From assembly GCF_017654485.1 (NCBI RefSeq), contig NZ_CP061091.1, positions 207,501-271,500 of the forward strand: 64,000 nucleotides of DNA. Reading direction: 5' to 3'. Origin of the DNA: Roseomonas marmotae (GTDB taxonomy: Bacteria > Pseudomonadota > Alphaproteobacteria > Acetobacterales > Acetobacteraceae). How positions within the stretch are numbered: position 1 is the stretch's first letter; every line of letters begins with the position of its first letter. Below, one piece after another: positions 23,983 to 32,260 of the stretch. The notes below the pieces were generated by a model. That model did no database searches and was not told the origin of the DNA. It was given only the letters and a program-made list of their open reading frames with translations. The translations under genes were made by a program, and so were the position numbers.

Positions 23983-25878
23983 CTAGTTGCTGATGGACAG
24001 TTGCAGCTCCGCCGTCTCGCCGCGCTGGCTGGCGCGCACCCGGTCCGCCAGCCTGACGATCATCAGCGCGGAAAGCTGACGCATGGCATCGTCCAGATCC
24101 TCTTCCTCCGCCTCCAGCATCGCCGCCATGTCGGGGGCGGCGCCGGGCTCCAGCCGCAGCGCGCGGCCGCGATAGGAGAGGGTGCTGACCAGGCTGAATT
24201 CATCGAAGCTGGTGGTCAGGGTGACGGGCCCGCCGACCCCCATCTCCCGCAGCGCCTCCAGCGCCTCCCCCACGGCATAGCCCGCGCGCAGCACGGTATC
24301 CTGCCGCACGCCCCAGAGCTTGCCGCTGAATTCCAGCGCCTCCTGCGCGGCCTGGGCCTCGCGCTCGGGCGGCAGGACCTGCCGGTGCGTCTGGCGGATG
24401 CCGATGCGGAAGAGGGCATTCAGCGCCACCGCCGCGATGGCGCCCACCGTCAGGCCGGAGGCCAGGATCACCCGGCTCCACTCCGGCGCCTCCTGGCTGA
24501 GCTGCGGCACCAGCATCACCGCCGTGCCCAGCACCACGGCCAGCCCCACCGTGAAGCTGCGCCGCGCGTTCATCATGCGCGACATGATCAGGTCCATGCC
24601 GGCCGTGATCATGTAGGCGGCTGTATAGAGCAGGATGCCGCCCACGACGGGCGCCGGGGTCAGCGCCAGCAGCCCCGCCACGGGCGGGAAGAAGGCGGCC
24701 AGGATCAGCGCCAGCCCCGCGACCGTCCCCACCCGCCGCGCGGCGATGCCGGTGGCATGCACCAGGCCGATATTGGCGGAGGAGGAGGAGCCCGGCAGCG
24801 TGCCGGTGCAGCCGAAGAGGATCTGCGTGATGCCCACGCCGGTGATGGCGCGCCCCACCATCGGCATATCCGCCCGCCGCCAGTTGGCATCCGTCAGCCG
24901 GTCCATCGACAGCGTGCTGGCGAACTGGTCCATGATGGTGATGAACTGCGAGAGCAGGATCACCAGCACCGCCACCGGGTGGAATTCCGGCCAGGGCAGT
25001 TGCAGGCCCAGCACCGGCACGGCCAGCAGCGGCATCTCCGGCAGGCCGCCTGTGGGCAGCGAGCCGGTCAGGGCCGCGACCAGCGTGCCCACCACCGCGC
25101 CCGCCAGCATGGCCACCCGGCGCCAGCCGGGCGAGCCCCAGACGGCGATACCGACCATGCAGGCCACGGTCGCCGCCGCGGCCAGCGCCGCGGGGCCGGA
25201 GAAGGCCTGCCCCTCCCCCGTCAGCCCCACGCTGCGGGAGACGCCGCCGGTGACGAGGGTGATGCCGAGCATCAACACCACCACGCCGATCACCTCCGGC
25301 GGGAAGACCGGGCGCAGGCGGGGGATGAGGCGGGCCATGGCCACCGTTGCCAGCCCGGCGATGATGGTGGCGCCCATGGTGGCGGCCAGCCCGAATTGCA
25401 GCGTCACGGCGATGTGGATAGGCAGCCGGCTGGGGCCGGGGATGGTGACCAGCAGCATGCCGGCGCTGAAGCGCGTGGGCAGGGATTGCAGCAGCGTGCC
25501 GCAGCCCATCACCAGCACGGTGGCGCTGACGAAGCCGATGGTCTGCCCGGCATCCAGCCCCATGCCCTGGGCGGCGATGACGGCATAGAGCGCGAAGATC
25601 AGCGCCAGCAGCGCATGCTGCAGCCCCATGCCGAGCAGCACGGGAAGGGGCGGCTTCTCCTCGGTTGTATAGACGAAATCCTCGGGCCGTTTGCGGTTGC
25701 CGGGCACCGGGCGCGGGAAGAGGCGGTCCAGCCAGCCAGCCGGCCCCGCCCAACCCCGGCGCATGAGCGGAAGGGCGCCGCCAGCCGGGGGCTGCGGTGC
25801 GGGCCCGCTTGCCGGCCTTTGCGACGGACTGGCAAGCATGCGGCAACCCTCCCCGGCATGATCCGGCGCCGCCGTCAT
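23983..25878 (-). CDS. NCS2-family nucleobase permease with extra C-terminal domain
   Basis: A 631-residue protein. Residues about 65-500 form the 12-14 helix NCS2 (xanthine/uracil permease) core, with LLGMGLQHALLALIFALYAV, the segment GCTGTLPGSSSSANIGLVHATG and APVVGGILLYTAAYM. Beyond about residue 515, a soluble domain of roughly 115 residues contains SFDEFSLVSTLSYRG and ALMIVRLADRVRASQRG, resembling the ATPase-like module of anti-sigma factors and histidine kinases. The N-terminal 60 residues are Pro/Gly-rich. Substrate specificity is unknown. Start 25878 is preceded by AAGGTG; 25839 is an alternative. Confidence 0.85.
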   Translation of the reverse strand: MTAAPDHAGEGCRMLASPSQRPASGPAPQPPAGGALPLMRRGWAGPAGWLDRLFPRPVPGNRKRPEDFVYTTEEKPPLPVLLGMGLQHALLALIFALYAVIAAQGMGLDAGQTIGFVSATVLVMGCGTLLQSLPTRFSAGMLLVTIPGPSRLPIHIAVTLQFGLAATMGATIIAGLATVAMARLIPRLRPVFPPEVIGVVVLMLGITLVTGGVSRSVGLTGEGQAFSGPAALAAAATVACMVGIAVWGSPGWRRVAMLAGAVVGTLVAALTGSLPTGGLPEMPLLAVPVLGLQLPWPEFHPVAVLVILLSQFITIMDQFASTLSMDRLTDANWRRADMPMVGRAITGVGITQILFGCTGTLPGSSSSANIGLVHATGIAARRVGTVAGLALILAAFFPPVAGLLALTPAPVVGGILLYTAAYMITAGMDLIMSRMMNARRSFTVGLAVVLGTAVMLVPQLSQEAPEWSRVILASGLTVGAIAAVALNALFRIGIRQTHRQVLPPEREAQAAQEALEFSGKLWGVRQDTVLRAGYAVGEALEALREMGVGGPVTLTTSFDEFSLVSTLSYRGRALRLEPGAAPDMAAMLEAEEEDLDDAMRQLSALMIVRLADRVRASQRGETAELQLSISN

Positions 25879-26010
25879 GCGGCACCTTGGCCATCATCGG
25901 ACATTCCGCCCCTGCACGAAAAGGTGTTTCGCACCGCGCAGCTTCCGCTCATTGCGCGAAAGCGCGCAAACCTCTTGGCGAAGCCGCGCCGGAGGGGCAG
26001 AGACGCGCGC

Positions 26011-26850
26011 ATGACCCAGCCGCCGCGCCGCGCGCCCTTCCCCCCCCGGCCCGCCCGCCCGCCCGAGCCCGAGCCGTTTCAGCCCCGCCCCGCTCAGCCG
26101 CGCCCGCCCCAGGCCCGTGGGCCGGAGCCTGACCGCATCTGCGGCCCGGCCGCCGTCGCGGCGGTCTTCGCGCGCCGGCCGCAGGCGGTGATGCGGCTGT
26201 TCTACGTGCCCGCGCGCCGGCTGGAGGCCGGGCCCTTCTGCGCCCAGCTCGCCCGCGCCCGGAAGCCCTACCGGGAGGTTCCGGCGAAGGAGCTGGAGAA
26301 GATCGCCGGCACCGCGCATCACGGCGGCATCGTCGCCATCGCCGTGCCCCGCGTCGTGCCCGCCCTGCCGGCGCCCGAGGCCCTGCCGGCCGACCTGCTG
26401 CCGGTGCTGGACGGCATCGGCAATCCGCACAATCTCGGCGCCATCGCCCGCTCGGCCGCCTTCTTCGGCTGTCAGGCGCTGGTGATCTCAGGCGACCCAC
26501 GCCAGGCCGGGCTTTCGGATTCCGCCTGGCGCACCAGCGAGGGCGGGCTGGAGGCCCTCTCCCTCTACCGCGCCGCGGATCTGCCGGCGGCACTCGCCGC
26601 GCTGGCGCCCCGCTTCCTGACCGTGGCCGCCGTGGCACGGGGCGGGGAGACGCCGGAGGCCATCCTGCGCGATGACGACCCCCGCCCTATCGCCCTGGTG
26701 CTGGGCAACGAGGAACAGGGCCTGGCCGAGACTACCATCGCCGCCTGCGCCCGCCGCGTCACGCTGCCGGGCTCAGGCACGGTGGAGAGCCTGAATGTTT
26801 CGGTGGCGGCGGCGGTCCTGATGCATGCTTTGCGCCGCCGTGGAAGCTGA
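26011..26850 (+). CDS. TrmH/SpoU-family RNA ribose methyltransferase
   Basis: A 279-residue SPOUT enzyme that methylates a ribose 2'-hydroxyl of RNA. A Pro/Arg-rich N-terminal extension (residues 1-40) precedes a SpoU substrate-binding domain (CGPAAVAAVFARRPQAVMRLFYV) and the knotted catalytic domain with motif 1 LDGIGNPHNLGAIARSAAFFG split by the Asn, motif 2 ALVLGNEEQGL and motif 3 SGTVESLNVSVAAAVLMH. The likely substrate is tRNA or 23S rRNA (TrmH or RlmB type); it cannot be fixed by sequence alone. Confidence 0.9.
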   Translation: MTQPPRRAPFPPRPARPPEPEPFQPRPAQPRPPQARGPEPDRICGPAAVAAVFARRPQAVMRLFYVPARRLEAGPFCAQLARARKPYREVPAKELEKIAGTAHHGGIVAIAVPRVVPALPAPEALPADLLPVLDGIGNPHNLGAIARSAAFFGCQALVISGDPRQAGLSDSAWRTSEGGLEALSLYRAADLPAALAALAPRFLTVAAVARGGETPEAILRDDDPRPIALVLGNEEQGLAETTIAACARRVTLPGSGTVESLNVSVAAAVLMHALRRRGS

Positions 26851-26927
26851 TACCGGCACACAACCTCTTGCTCTCGGGAAAGAGAGGGACGACATGAAAG
26901 GGAAATCAGACGGAGACTGCTGAAGCC

Positions 26928-27923
26928 ATGACTATCCGCCGTCGCGCCATACTGGGCGCCGCCGTCAGCCTGCCCTTCGCCCCCGCCGTGCTGCGGGCAC
27001 AGCCAGCCTTCCCGTCCCGCACCATGCGCCTCGTGGTGCCCTTCGCCGCCGGCGGTTCAGTCGACCTGACCGGGCGGCTGATCGCCGAGCGACTCCAGTC
27101 CGTCCTGGGCCAGACCATGGTGGTCGACAACCGCGGCGGCGCCGGCGGCAACCTGGGCGCGGCCGAGGCGGCGCGGTCGGAGAAGGACGGGCATACCCTG
27201 CTGCTGGCCTCGGCCTCCATCCTGGCAGCCAACAAGTTCCTCTACACCAAGTCCATGCCGATCGACCCGATCAAGGACCTGGCGCCGGTGACGCGCGTGA
27301 CCACCGGCACGGTGTTCATGACGGTCAATGCGAACAGCCCCTACAAGACCTTCGACGACGTCATCAAGGCGGCGCGGAAGGACCCGGGCAAACTCACCAT
27401 GGGCTCCTCCGGCACCGGCACCATCAGCCACCTGACCATCGCCAAGGTCTGCAAGGCGACGGGCGTGGACATCACCCATGTGCCCTATCGCGGCGGCGCG
27501 CCGGCCCTGCAGGACCTGCTCTCCGGCAATATCGACATGATGTTCGACGTCATTCCGCTGGCGATGTCGAATGTGCGCGAAGGCCGCCTCCGCGTGCTGG
27601 CTGCCGCCAGTGCCGACCGCGTGACCTATTCGCCCGAGCTGAAGGACGTGCCGGGCATGAAGGAGCTGCTGCCGGGCAGCGGCATCGACATGCAGTCCTG
27701 GTATGGCATGAACGTGCCGGCCGGCGTGCCGCAGGACCGCATCGCCATCCTGCACAAGGCCATCGCCCAGGTCGTGGATACCGATGAGTTCCGCGCCAAG
27801 ATGGAGCCGAATGGCTTCACCACCGTGGTGGACCCCTCCCCCGAGGCCTATGGCGCCTACCTGCTGGAGCAGGAGAAGCTGTGGAAGGGGCTGGTGGAGG
27901 AATCGGGCGCGAGCCTGGACTGA
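26928..27923 (+). CDS. Bug/TctC-family receptor without a linked transporter
   Basis: A 331-residue periplasmic receptor with a twin-arginine-like leader (TIRRRAILGAAVSLPFAPAV) and the Bug core: MRLVVPFAAGGSVDLTGRLI, VVDNRGGAGGNLG and VPYRGGAPALQDLLSG. No tctA or tctB is near it, so it is one of the orphan receptors that are numerous in such genomes and may share a transporter encoded elsewhere. A hairpin follows the stop. Ligand unknown. Confidence 0.9.
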   Translation: MTIRRRAILGAAVSLPFAPAVLRAQPAFPSRTMRLVVPFAAGGSVDLTGRLIAERLQSVLGQTMVVDNRGGAGGNLGAAEAARSEKDGHTLLLASASILAANKFLYTKSMPIDPIKDLAPVTRVTTGTVFMTVNANSPYKTFDDVIKAARKDPGKLTMGSSGTGTISHLTIAKVCKATGVDITHVPYRGGAPALQDLLSGNIDMMFDVIPLAMSNVREGRLRVLAAASADRVTYSPELKDVPGMKELLPGSGIDMQSWYGMNVPAGVPQDRIAILHKAIAQVVDTDEFRAKMEPNGFTTVVDPSPEAYGAYLLEQEKLWKGLVEESGASLD

Positions 27924-27933
27924 GGACAGACGC

Positions 27934-27971
27934 CGCCGGAGTGCCCGGCCTTCGGTCGGGCCATTCCGGCG
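27934..27971. terminator. Two-part hairpin with UUCG loop, convergent junction
   Basis: An inner stem GCCCGGCC/GTCGGGC closed by a TTCG tetraloop is nested in outer arms CGCCGGA (27934-27940) and TCCGGCG (27965-27971). It lies between the convergent Bug-receptor and acyltransferase genes and probably terminates both. Confidence 0.65.
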
Positions 27972-28031
27972 CGGGTGCCACGGCACCCTGCCAAAGCGGC
28001 CGCGCCTGATCCGGCGCGGCCTGGAACCGCC

Positions 28032-29153
28032 TCAGGATTTGCCGGCCTGCTTCAGCAGCGGCATGTCGCCGGGGCGCGGAAACCGGTGCCGGAACATCTT
28101 CTGGCCCGGCGCCTCGATGAAGGCGTAGCAGGCGGCCGATGCCGCGGCCACGACGGAGAAATGCACGGCCACGGCCACGGCCATGGCCGCCTCCTGCCCG
28201 ATGGGTCCGGCCAGCCGGGGCTCGAGCGCCAGGGGGATCCGCTGCAGCATGCCGTGGACGAGATAGAGGGCGAAGGACCAGCGCCCGAGGCTGTGCACGA
28301 CCGGATTGGAGAAGAGCCGGGCCAGCCAGCCCTTGTTGCAGGACAATACGAGCACAAGCGCAGGGAAGAGCGGGAAGAGCAGCAGGTCCGGCACCTTCCA
28401 GGCCAGCCCGGCCACGAGGGCCAGGCAGACGGCGATGCCCAGCGCGTCATTCCCCGCCCAGCGGTCGAGGCTTCCCCTGGCGAAGACGCGATGGATCAGC
28501 ATGCCCGCCATGAAGCCGGCCAGGCAGCGCAGCACGGGCAGGCCCCAGTCGTGCTTCCAGATGTTGAGGCTGAAATCGGCGGCCGCCCCAAGCCATGAGG
28601 CCAGCCAGGCCAGGCCGACCAGCGACAGCATGATGCCACAGGCCAGGCCGAGAAGGATCCTGCCGCCGCTCCTGGCGAAGAGCGGCACCAGGAGGGGAAA
28701 GGCGAGATAGGCGAAGAATTCCGCGCTGACCGACCAGGTCGGGATGATGATGGAAGGGCCCAGCCCCCAGACCTGTGCCATCGACAGGTTCAGCGCGAAG
28801 ACATCGGGGGTGATGGGCGCCGGAACGGCATGGCCGGTGAATCCGGCCTCGGCCAGCCGCAGGCCGACATAGAGAAGAAGAACCACCAGGTAGAGCGGGT
28901 AGATGCGCGCGATGCGCCGGAGCATGAAATCCGAGAAGTCCTGCGAGCGCCAGGGCCTCATGAAGAAGTGCTGATACCGGAGCATGATCATGAAGCCGCT
29001 GAGGACGAAGAAGACATCGACGCTCAGATACAGTTGCTGGTGCCATTCGGCCTGTTGCGCCGCCCCGTTATCGAAAACTTCCTGGAGGTGATAGGCGGCG
29101 ACAAGCAAGGCGGCGATGCCACGCAGCCCAGTCAGCGAGCGGATTTCCTGCAC
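28032..29153 (-). CDS. Acyltransferase-3 family membrane protein
   Basis: A 373-residue integral membrane O-acyltransferase (OafA/ExoZ-like) with about ten helices. The opening IRSLTGLRGIAALLVAAYH carries the catalytic histidine, and SVDVFFVLSGFMIMLRY follows, as does the RRIARIYPLY motif. These enzymes transfer acetyl or similar groups onto exported polysaccharide or lipopolysaccharide. A GTG at 29153 with GGAGAAG upstream is chosen; a GTG at 29204 would add 17 residues. It stands alone on its strand, so the acceptor is not evident. Confidence 0.9.
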   Translation of the reverse strand: MQEIRSLTGLRGIAALLVAAYHLQEVFDNGAAQQAEWHQQLYLSVDVFFVLSGFMIMLRYQHFFMRPWRSQDFSDFMLRRIARIYPLYLVVLLLYVGLRLAEAGFTGHAVPAPITPDVFALNLSMAQVWGLGPSIIIPTWSVSAEFFAYLAFPLLVPLFARSGGRILLGLACGIMLSLVGLAWLASWLGAAADFSLNIWKHDWGLPVLRCLAGFMAGMLIHRVFARGSLDRWAGNDALGIAVCLALVAGLAWKVPDLLLFPLFPALVLVLSCNKGWLARLFSNPVVHSLGRWSFALYLVHGMLQRIPLALEPRLAGPIGQEAAMAVAVAVHFSVVAAASAACYAFIEAPGQKMFRHRFPRPGDMPLLKQAGKS

Positions 29154-29239
29154 CTGGCTTCTCCGGCGGTCCCACGCAGGCAGGGTTCCCCGCTCCTGCA
29201 ACACTCAGCTTGGTCTTCGCCCGGTTGGTAGCAGCGGCT

Positions 29240-29370
29240 GCCGGTTCTTTCTAGATAAAGCGGGTCAATTTTAATGTGAATATTAAATCATAAATCAATA
29301 TCAGCTTATATATCCTGATAAATTTACGCCAAAAGAAAATTTATACTCGTCTCATCAAGCATTATTGTCC
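29240..29370. promoter_or_regulatory. AT-rich divergent regulatory region
   Basis: About 130 bases of strongly AT-rich DNA stand between the acyltransferase and the divergent DedA gene in otherwise about 70% GC sequence. It holds several TATA-like stretches and short inverted repeats (for example AATATTAAATCATAAATCAA and TATATATCCTGATAAA). It is likely to contain promoters for one or both genes and could bind an AT-selective regulator. No open reading frame is present. Confidence 0.5.
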
Positions 29371-29480
29371 CGCCCCTGCTGTGATTGCCACCTGCCGGGG
29401 CCGGAAAAGGGTTCACAAGATTTGCGGCATCCCAATGATCGCCGCTGGCACCGGCCCCGCCGACCTGTTACCGCACCTCC

Positions 29481-30122
29481 ATGTTGGAAGATTGGACAGC
29501 GGCCTTCGAGGCCTGGGTGCGTGCCCACGCGGCATGGGGCGCGGCGATCACCTTTTTGATCGCCTTCCTGGAATCCTTTCCCATCGTCAGCATCATCGTG
29601 CCCTCGACGGCCCTGTTGCTGGGCATCGGCGCGCTGATCGGCACCGGCATGCTCGACCCGCTGCCCGTGCTGCTGGCCTGCATGGCCGGCGGCATCCTGG
29701 GCGATGCCACCGGCTACTGGCTGGCACGTGCCATCGGCGCGCGCGCGGTGCGCCGCCACCTGCCGCTTTCCTGCCGCCGGGCCTATGCCTGGGGCGTGGT
29801 GGTATTCCGCCGCTGGGGCTGGTGGGCGGTCTTCGTCGGCCGCTTCCTGGGTCCGGTGCGGGCCGTGGCGCCCCTGGTGGCCGGCGTCACCGGCATGGGG
29901 GAACGCGCCTTCCAGAGCGCCAATATCCTCTCCGCCATCCTCTGGGCGCCGCTGATGCTGATGCCCGGCAGCATCGGCGCCTGGCTGGCGCGGCGGCTCG
30001 GGCAGGAGCCGGACCCGCTGACCATCGGCCTGGCCCTGGCCGGTGTGGTGCTGCTCTGGCTGGGCTGGCAAAGGCTGCGACCCGTCCTTACCGCCGTCTC
30101 GGGAGGCCGCCTGCCGCGCTGA
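29481..30122 (+). CDS. DedA-family membrane protein
   Basis: A 213-residue DedA/VTT protein with five to six membrane segments. Motifs are FLESFPIVSIIVPSTALLLG, the GGILGDATGYWLAR re-entrant segment and VFVGRFLGPVRAVAPLVAGV with the conserved FxGRxxxxVR. Some DedA proteins flip undecaprenyl phosphate or phospholipids and support membrane potential. It is followed 40 bases later by the TerC-CBS gene and then a YqaA-like protein. Confidence 0.92.
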   Translation: MLEDWTAAFEAWVRAHAAWGAAITFLIAFLESFPIVSIIVPSTALLLGIGALIGTGMLDPLPVLLACMAGGILGDATGYWLARAIGARAVRRHLPLSCRRAYAWGVVVFRRWGWWAVFVGRFLGPVRAVAPLVAGVTGMGERAFQSANILSAILWAPLMLMPGSIGAWLARRLGQEPDPLTIGLALAGVVLLWLGWQRLRPVLTAVSGGRLPR

Positions 30123-30162
30123 CCACGGCTGAGCCCTTGCCGGACAGGAGCTTGTAGAGACG

Positions 30163-31731
30163 ATGGAATGGATCGCCGACCCCACTGCCTGGCTGGGCCT
30201 GGGGACGCTGATCGTGCTGGAGCTGGTGCTCGGCATCGACAACCTGATCTTCATCGCCATCCTCGCCGACAAGCTGCCGCCGGAGCAGCGGAACCGGGCA
30301 CGCGTCATCGGCCTCGTCCTGGCGCTGCTGATGCGGCTTGCGCTGCTGGCCAGCATCTCCTGGGTGGTGGGGCTGACGGCGCCGCTCTTCTCCCTGCTGG
30401 GCGCCGAGGTCACGGGGCGCGGGCTGATCCTGGTCCTCGGCGGGCTGTTCCTGCTCTTCAAGGGCACGATGGAGCTGCATGAGCGGCTGGAAGGCGGCCA
30501 CGAGGCCCGGCAGGGCGCGAGGGTCTGGGCCAGCTTCTGGCAGGTGGTGGCGCAGATCGTGGTGCTGGACGCGGTCTTCTCGCTCGATTCCGTCATCACC
30601 GCCGTCGGCATGGTCGAGCATCTCTCGATCATGTACATCGCCGTCATCGTCTCGATCGGCGTCATGATCGCGGCCAGCCGGCCGCTGATGCGCTTTGTCT
30701 CCGCGCATCCGACGGTGGTGATCCTCTGCCTCGGCTTCCTGCTGATGATCGGCTTCAGCCTGATCGCGGAGGGCCTCGGCTTCCATATTCCCAAGGGCTA
30801 CCTCTACGCCGCCATCGCCTTCTCCATCCTGATCGAGACCTTCAACCAGCTCGCCCGCCGCGGCCATGCCCGGCATCTCAGCACCGGCGACCTGCGGGAC
30901 CGCACGGCCCTGGCGGTGCTCCGCCTGCTCGGCGGCGGCCGGCCCGAGGCGGAGGCCGCCGCCGGCGCGGAGGAGGGGGATGCGGCGCCGTCGCCCGTCT
31001 TCGGACCGCAGGAACGCTCCATGGTGCAGGGGGTGATGGCGCTGGGGGAGCGGCCCGTGCGCTCCATCATGACGCCACGCAGCGAGGTGGTCTGGCTGGA
31101 TATCGACGACAGCCCGGAGGAGCACCGCCGCGCCATGCTGGAGAGCGGCCATTCCCGCTTCCTGGTCTCACGCGGGCGGATCGAGGAGATCGTCGGCGTC
31201 GCCCTGGCCAAGGACCTGTTGCGCGACCTGCTGGAGCGGGGCGCGATCGACACCCAGCGCTCCATCCGCCCGCCGCTGCTGGTGCATGACCGGATGGACG
31301 TGCTGCGGCTGATGGAGCGGCTGCGCGGTGCCTCCGTGCAGATGGCGGTGGTGCTGGACGAATACGGCACGCTGGAGGGGGTGGCGACGCCCACCGATAT
31401 CTTCGAGGCCATCGCCGGCGAGTTCCAGGAAGGCGCCGGGGGCCAGCCGCGGCTGGAGCGGGAGGGCGATGGCGCCTGGATGCTCGATGCCCATCTGGAC
31501 CTGCACAGCCTGGACCAGCAGCTCGGCACCCGGCTGGCCGAGGAGGCCGGGCAGTATTCCACCGTCGCCGGCTACCTGATGGGCCGGCTGGACCGCCTGC
31601 CGGTGCTGGGGGACGAGGTGGAGGCGCCGGACGCCGAAGGCGGCATGCTGCTGCTGGAGGTCGTGGCCATGCAGGGCTTCGGGCCGGAGCGTGTGCGGCT
31701 GCGGCGGAAGCCGGCCGAGCCCCAGGCCTGA
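30163..31731 (+). CDS. TerC membrane domain fused to CBS pair and CorC_HlyC domain
   Basis: A 522-residue protein. The TerC domain (residues 1-230, seven helices) includes [36 protein letters not shown] and the FNQLARR boundary. A CBS pair follows (about 290-415: [34 protein letters not shown]), then a C-terminal CorC_HlyC transporter-associated domain (about 430-520). E. coli YegH and YoaE share this order. TerC proteins have been tied to manganese export. Nucleotide sensing by the CBS pair is family knowledge, not seen directly. Confidence 0.92.
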   Translation: MEWIADPTAWLGLGTLIVLELVLGIDNLIFIAILADKLPPEQRNRARVIGLVLALLMRLALLASISWVVGLTAPLFSLLGAEVTGRGLILVLGGLFLLFKGTMELHERLEGGHEARQGARVWASFWQVVAQIVVLDAVFSLDSVITAVGMVEHLSIMYIAVIVSIGVMIAASRPLMRFVSAHPTVVILCLGFLLMIGFSLIAEGLGFHIPKGYLYAAIAFSILIETFNQLARRGHARHLSTGDLRDRTALAVLRLLGGGRPEAEAAAGAEEGDAAPSPVFGPQERSMVQGVMALGERPVRSIMTPRSEVVWLDIDDSPEEHRRAMLESGHSRFLVSRGRIEEIVGVALAKDLLRDLLERGAIDTQRSIRPPLLVHDRMDVLRLMERLRGASVQMAVVLDEYGTLEGVATPTDIFEAIAGEFQEGAGGQPRLEREGDGAWMLDAHLDLHSLDQQLGTRLAEEAGQYSTVAGYLMGRLDRLPVLGDEVEAPDAEGGMLLLEVVAMQGFGPERVRLRRKPAEPQA

Positions 31732-31743
31732 CGCCGCCCGCGC

Positions 31744-32184
31744 ATGCAGGAGACTCTGGCCGCCTGCGGCGGGTTGTTCCTCGCCGCCTTCCTGGCCGCC
31801 ACCCTGCTGCCGGCGCAGTCCGAGGCGCTGCTGGCCACCCTCCTCCTCAACGGCCATCCCGCCCTGGCCCTGGTGGCCTCGGCGGCGGTGGGGAACATCG
31901 CGGGCTCGGTGGTGAATTACGGGCTGGGTCTGGGCATCGCCCGCTTCGGCACGCGGCGTTGGTTCCCGGTCTCAGCGGCGGCGCTGGCGCGGGCGCAGGG
32001 CTGGTACGCCCGCCGCGGCCGCTGGGTGCTGCTGCTGAGCTGGCTGCCGGTGGTGGGCGACCCGCTGACCCTGGTGGCGGGGGTGATGCGGGAACGATTC
32101 TGGGTCTTCCTGCTGCTGGTGGGCATCGGCAAGCTCGGGCGCTACGTCGTGCTGGCCCTGGCGGTGGACGCCGCCTGGGGCTGA
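31744..32184 (+). CDS. YqaA/DedA-like small membrane protein
   Basis: A 146-residue VTT-fold protein with FLAATLLPAQSEALLATLLLNG near the start, VGNIAGSVVNYGLG in the re-entrant segment and LSWLPVVGDPLTLVAGVMR, the YqaA hallmarks. It starts 12 bases after the TerC-CBS stop and probably belongs to one operon with it and DedA. The function in transport or lipid handling is unknown. Confidence 0.85.
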   Translation: MQETLAACGGLFLAAFLAATLLPAQSEALLATLLLNGHPALALVASAAVGNIAGSVVNYGLGLGIARFGTRRWFPVSAAALARAQGWYARRGRWVLLLSWLPVVGDPLTLVAGVMRERFWVFLLLVGIGKLGRYVVLALAVDAAWG

Positions 32185-32260
32185 TCGCGCCACCGCCCCT
32201 GCACAGCCGCGCCATCGGCGGCTAGGATGCCCGCGACCCGACAGCCCAGCGGAACCAGCC

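Noticed and set aside
29205-29480. Small RNA gene in the AT-rich gap
   Set aside because: No stable stem plus T-run of the expected type was found; a promoter role fits better.
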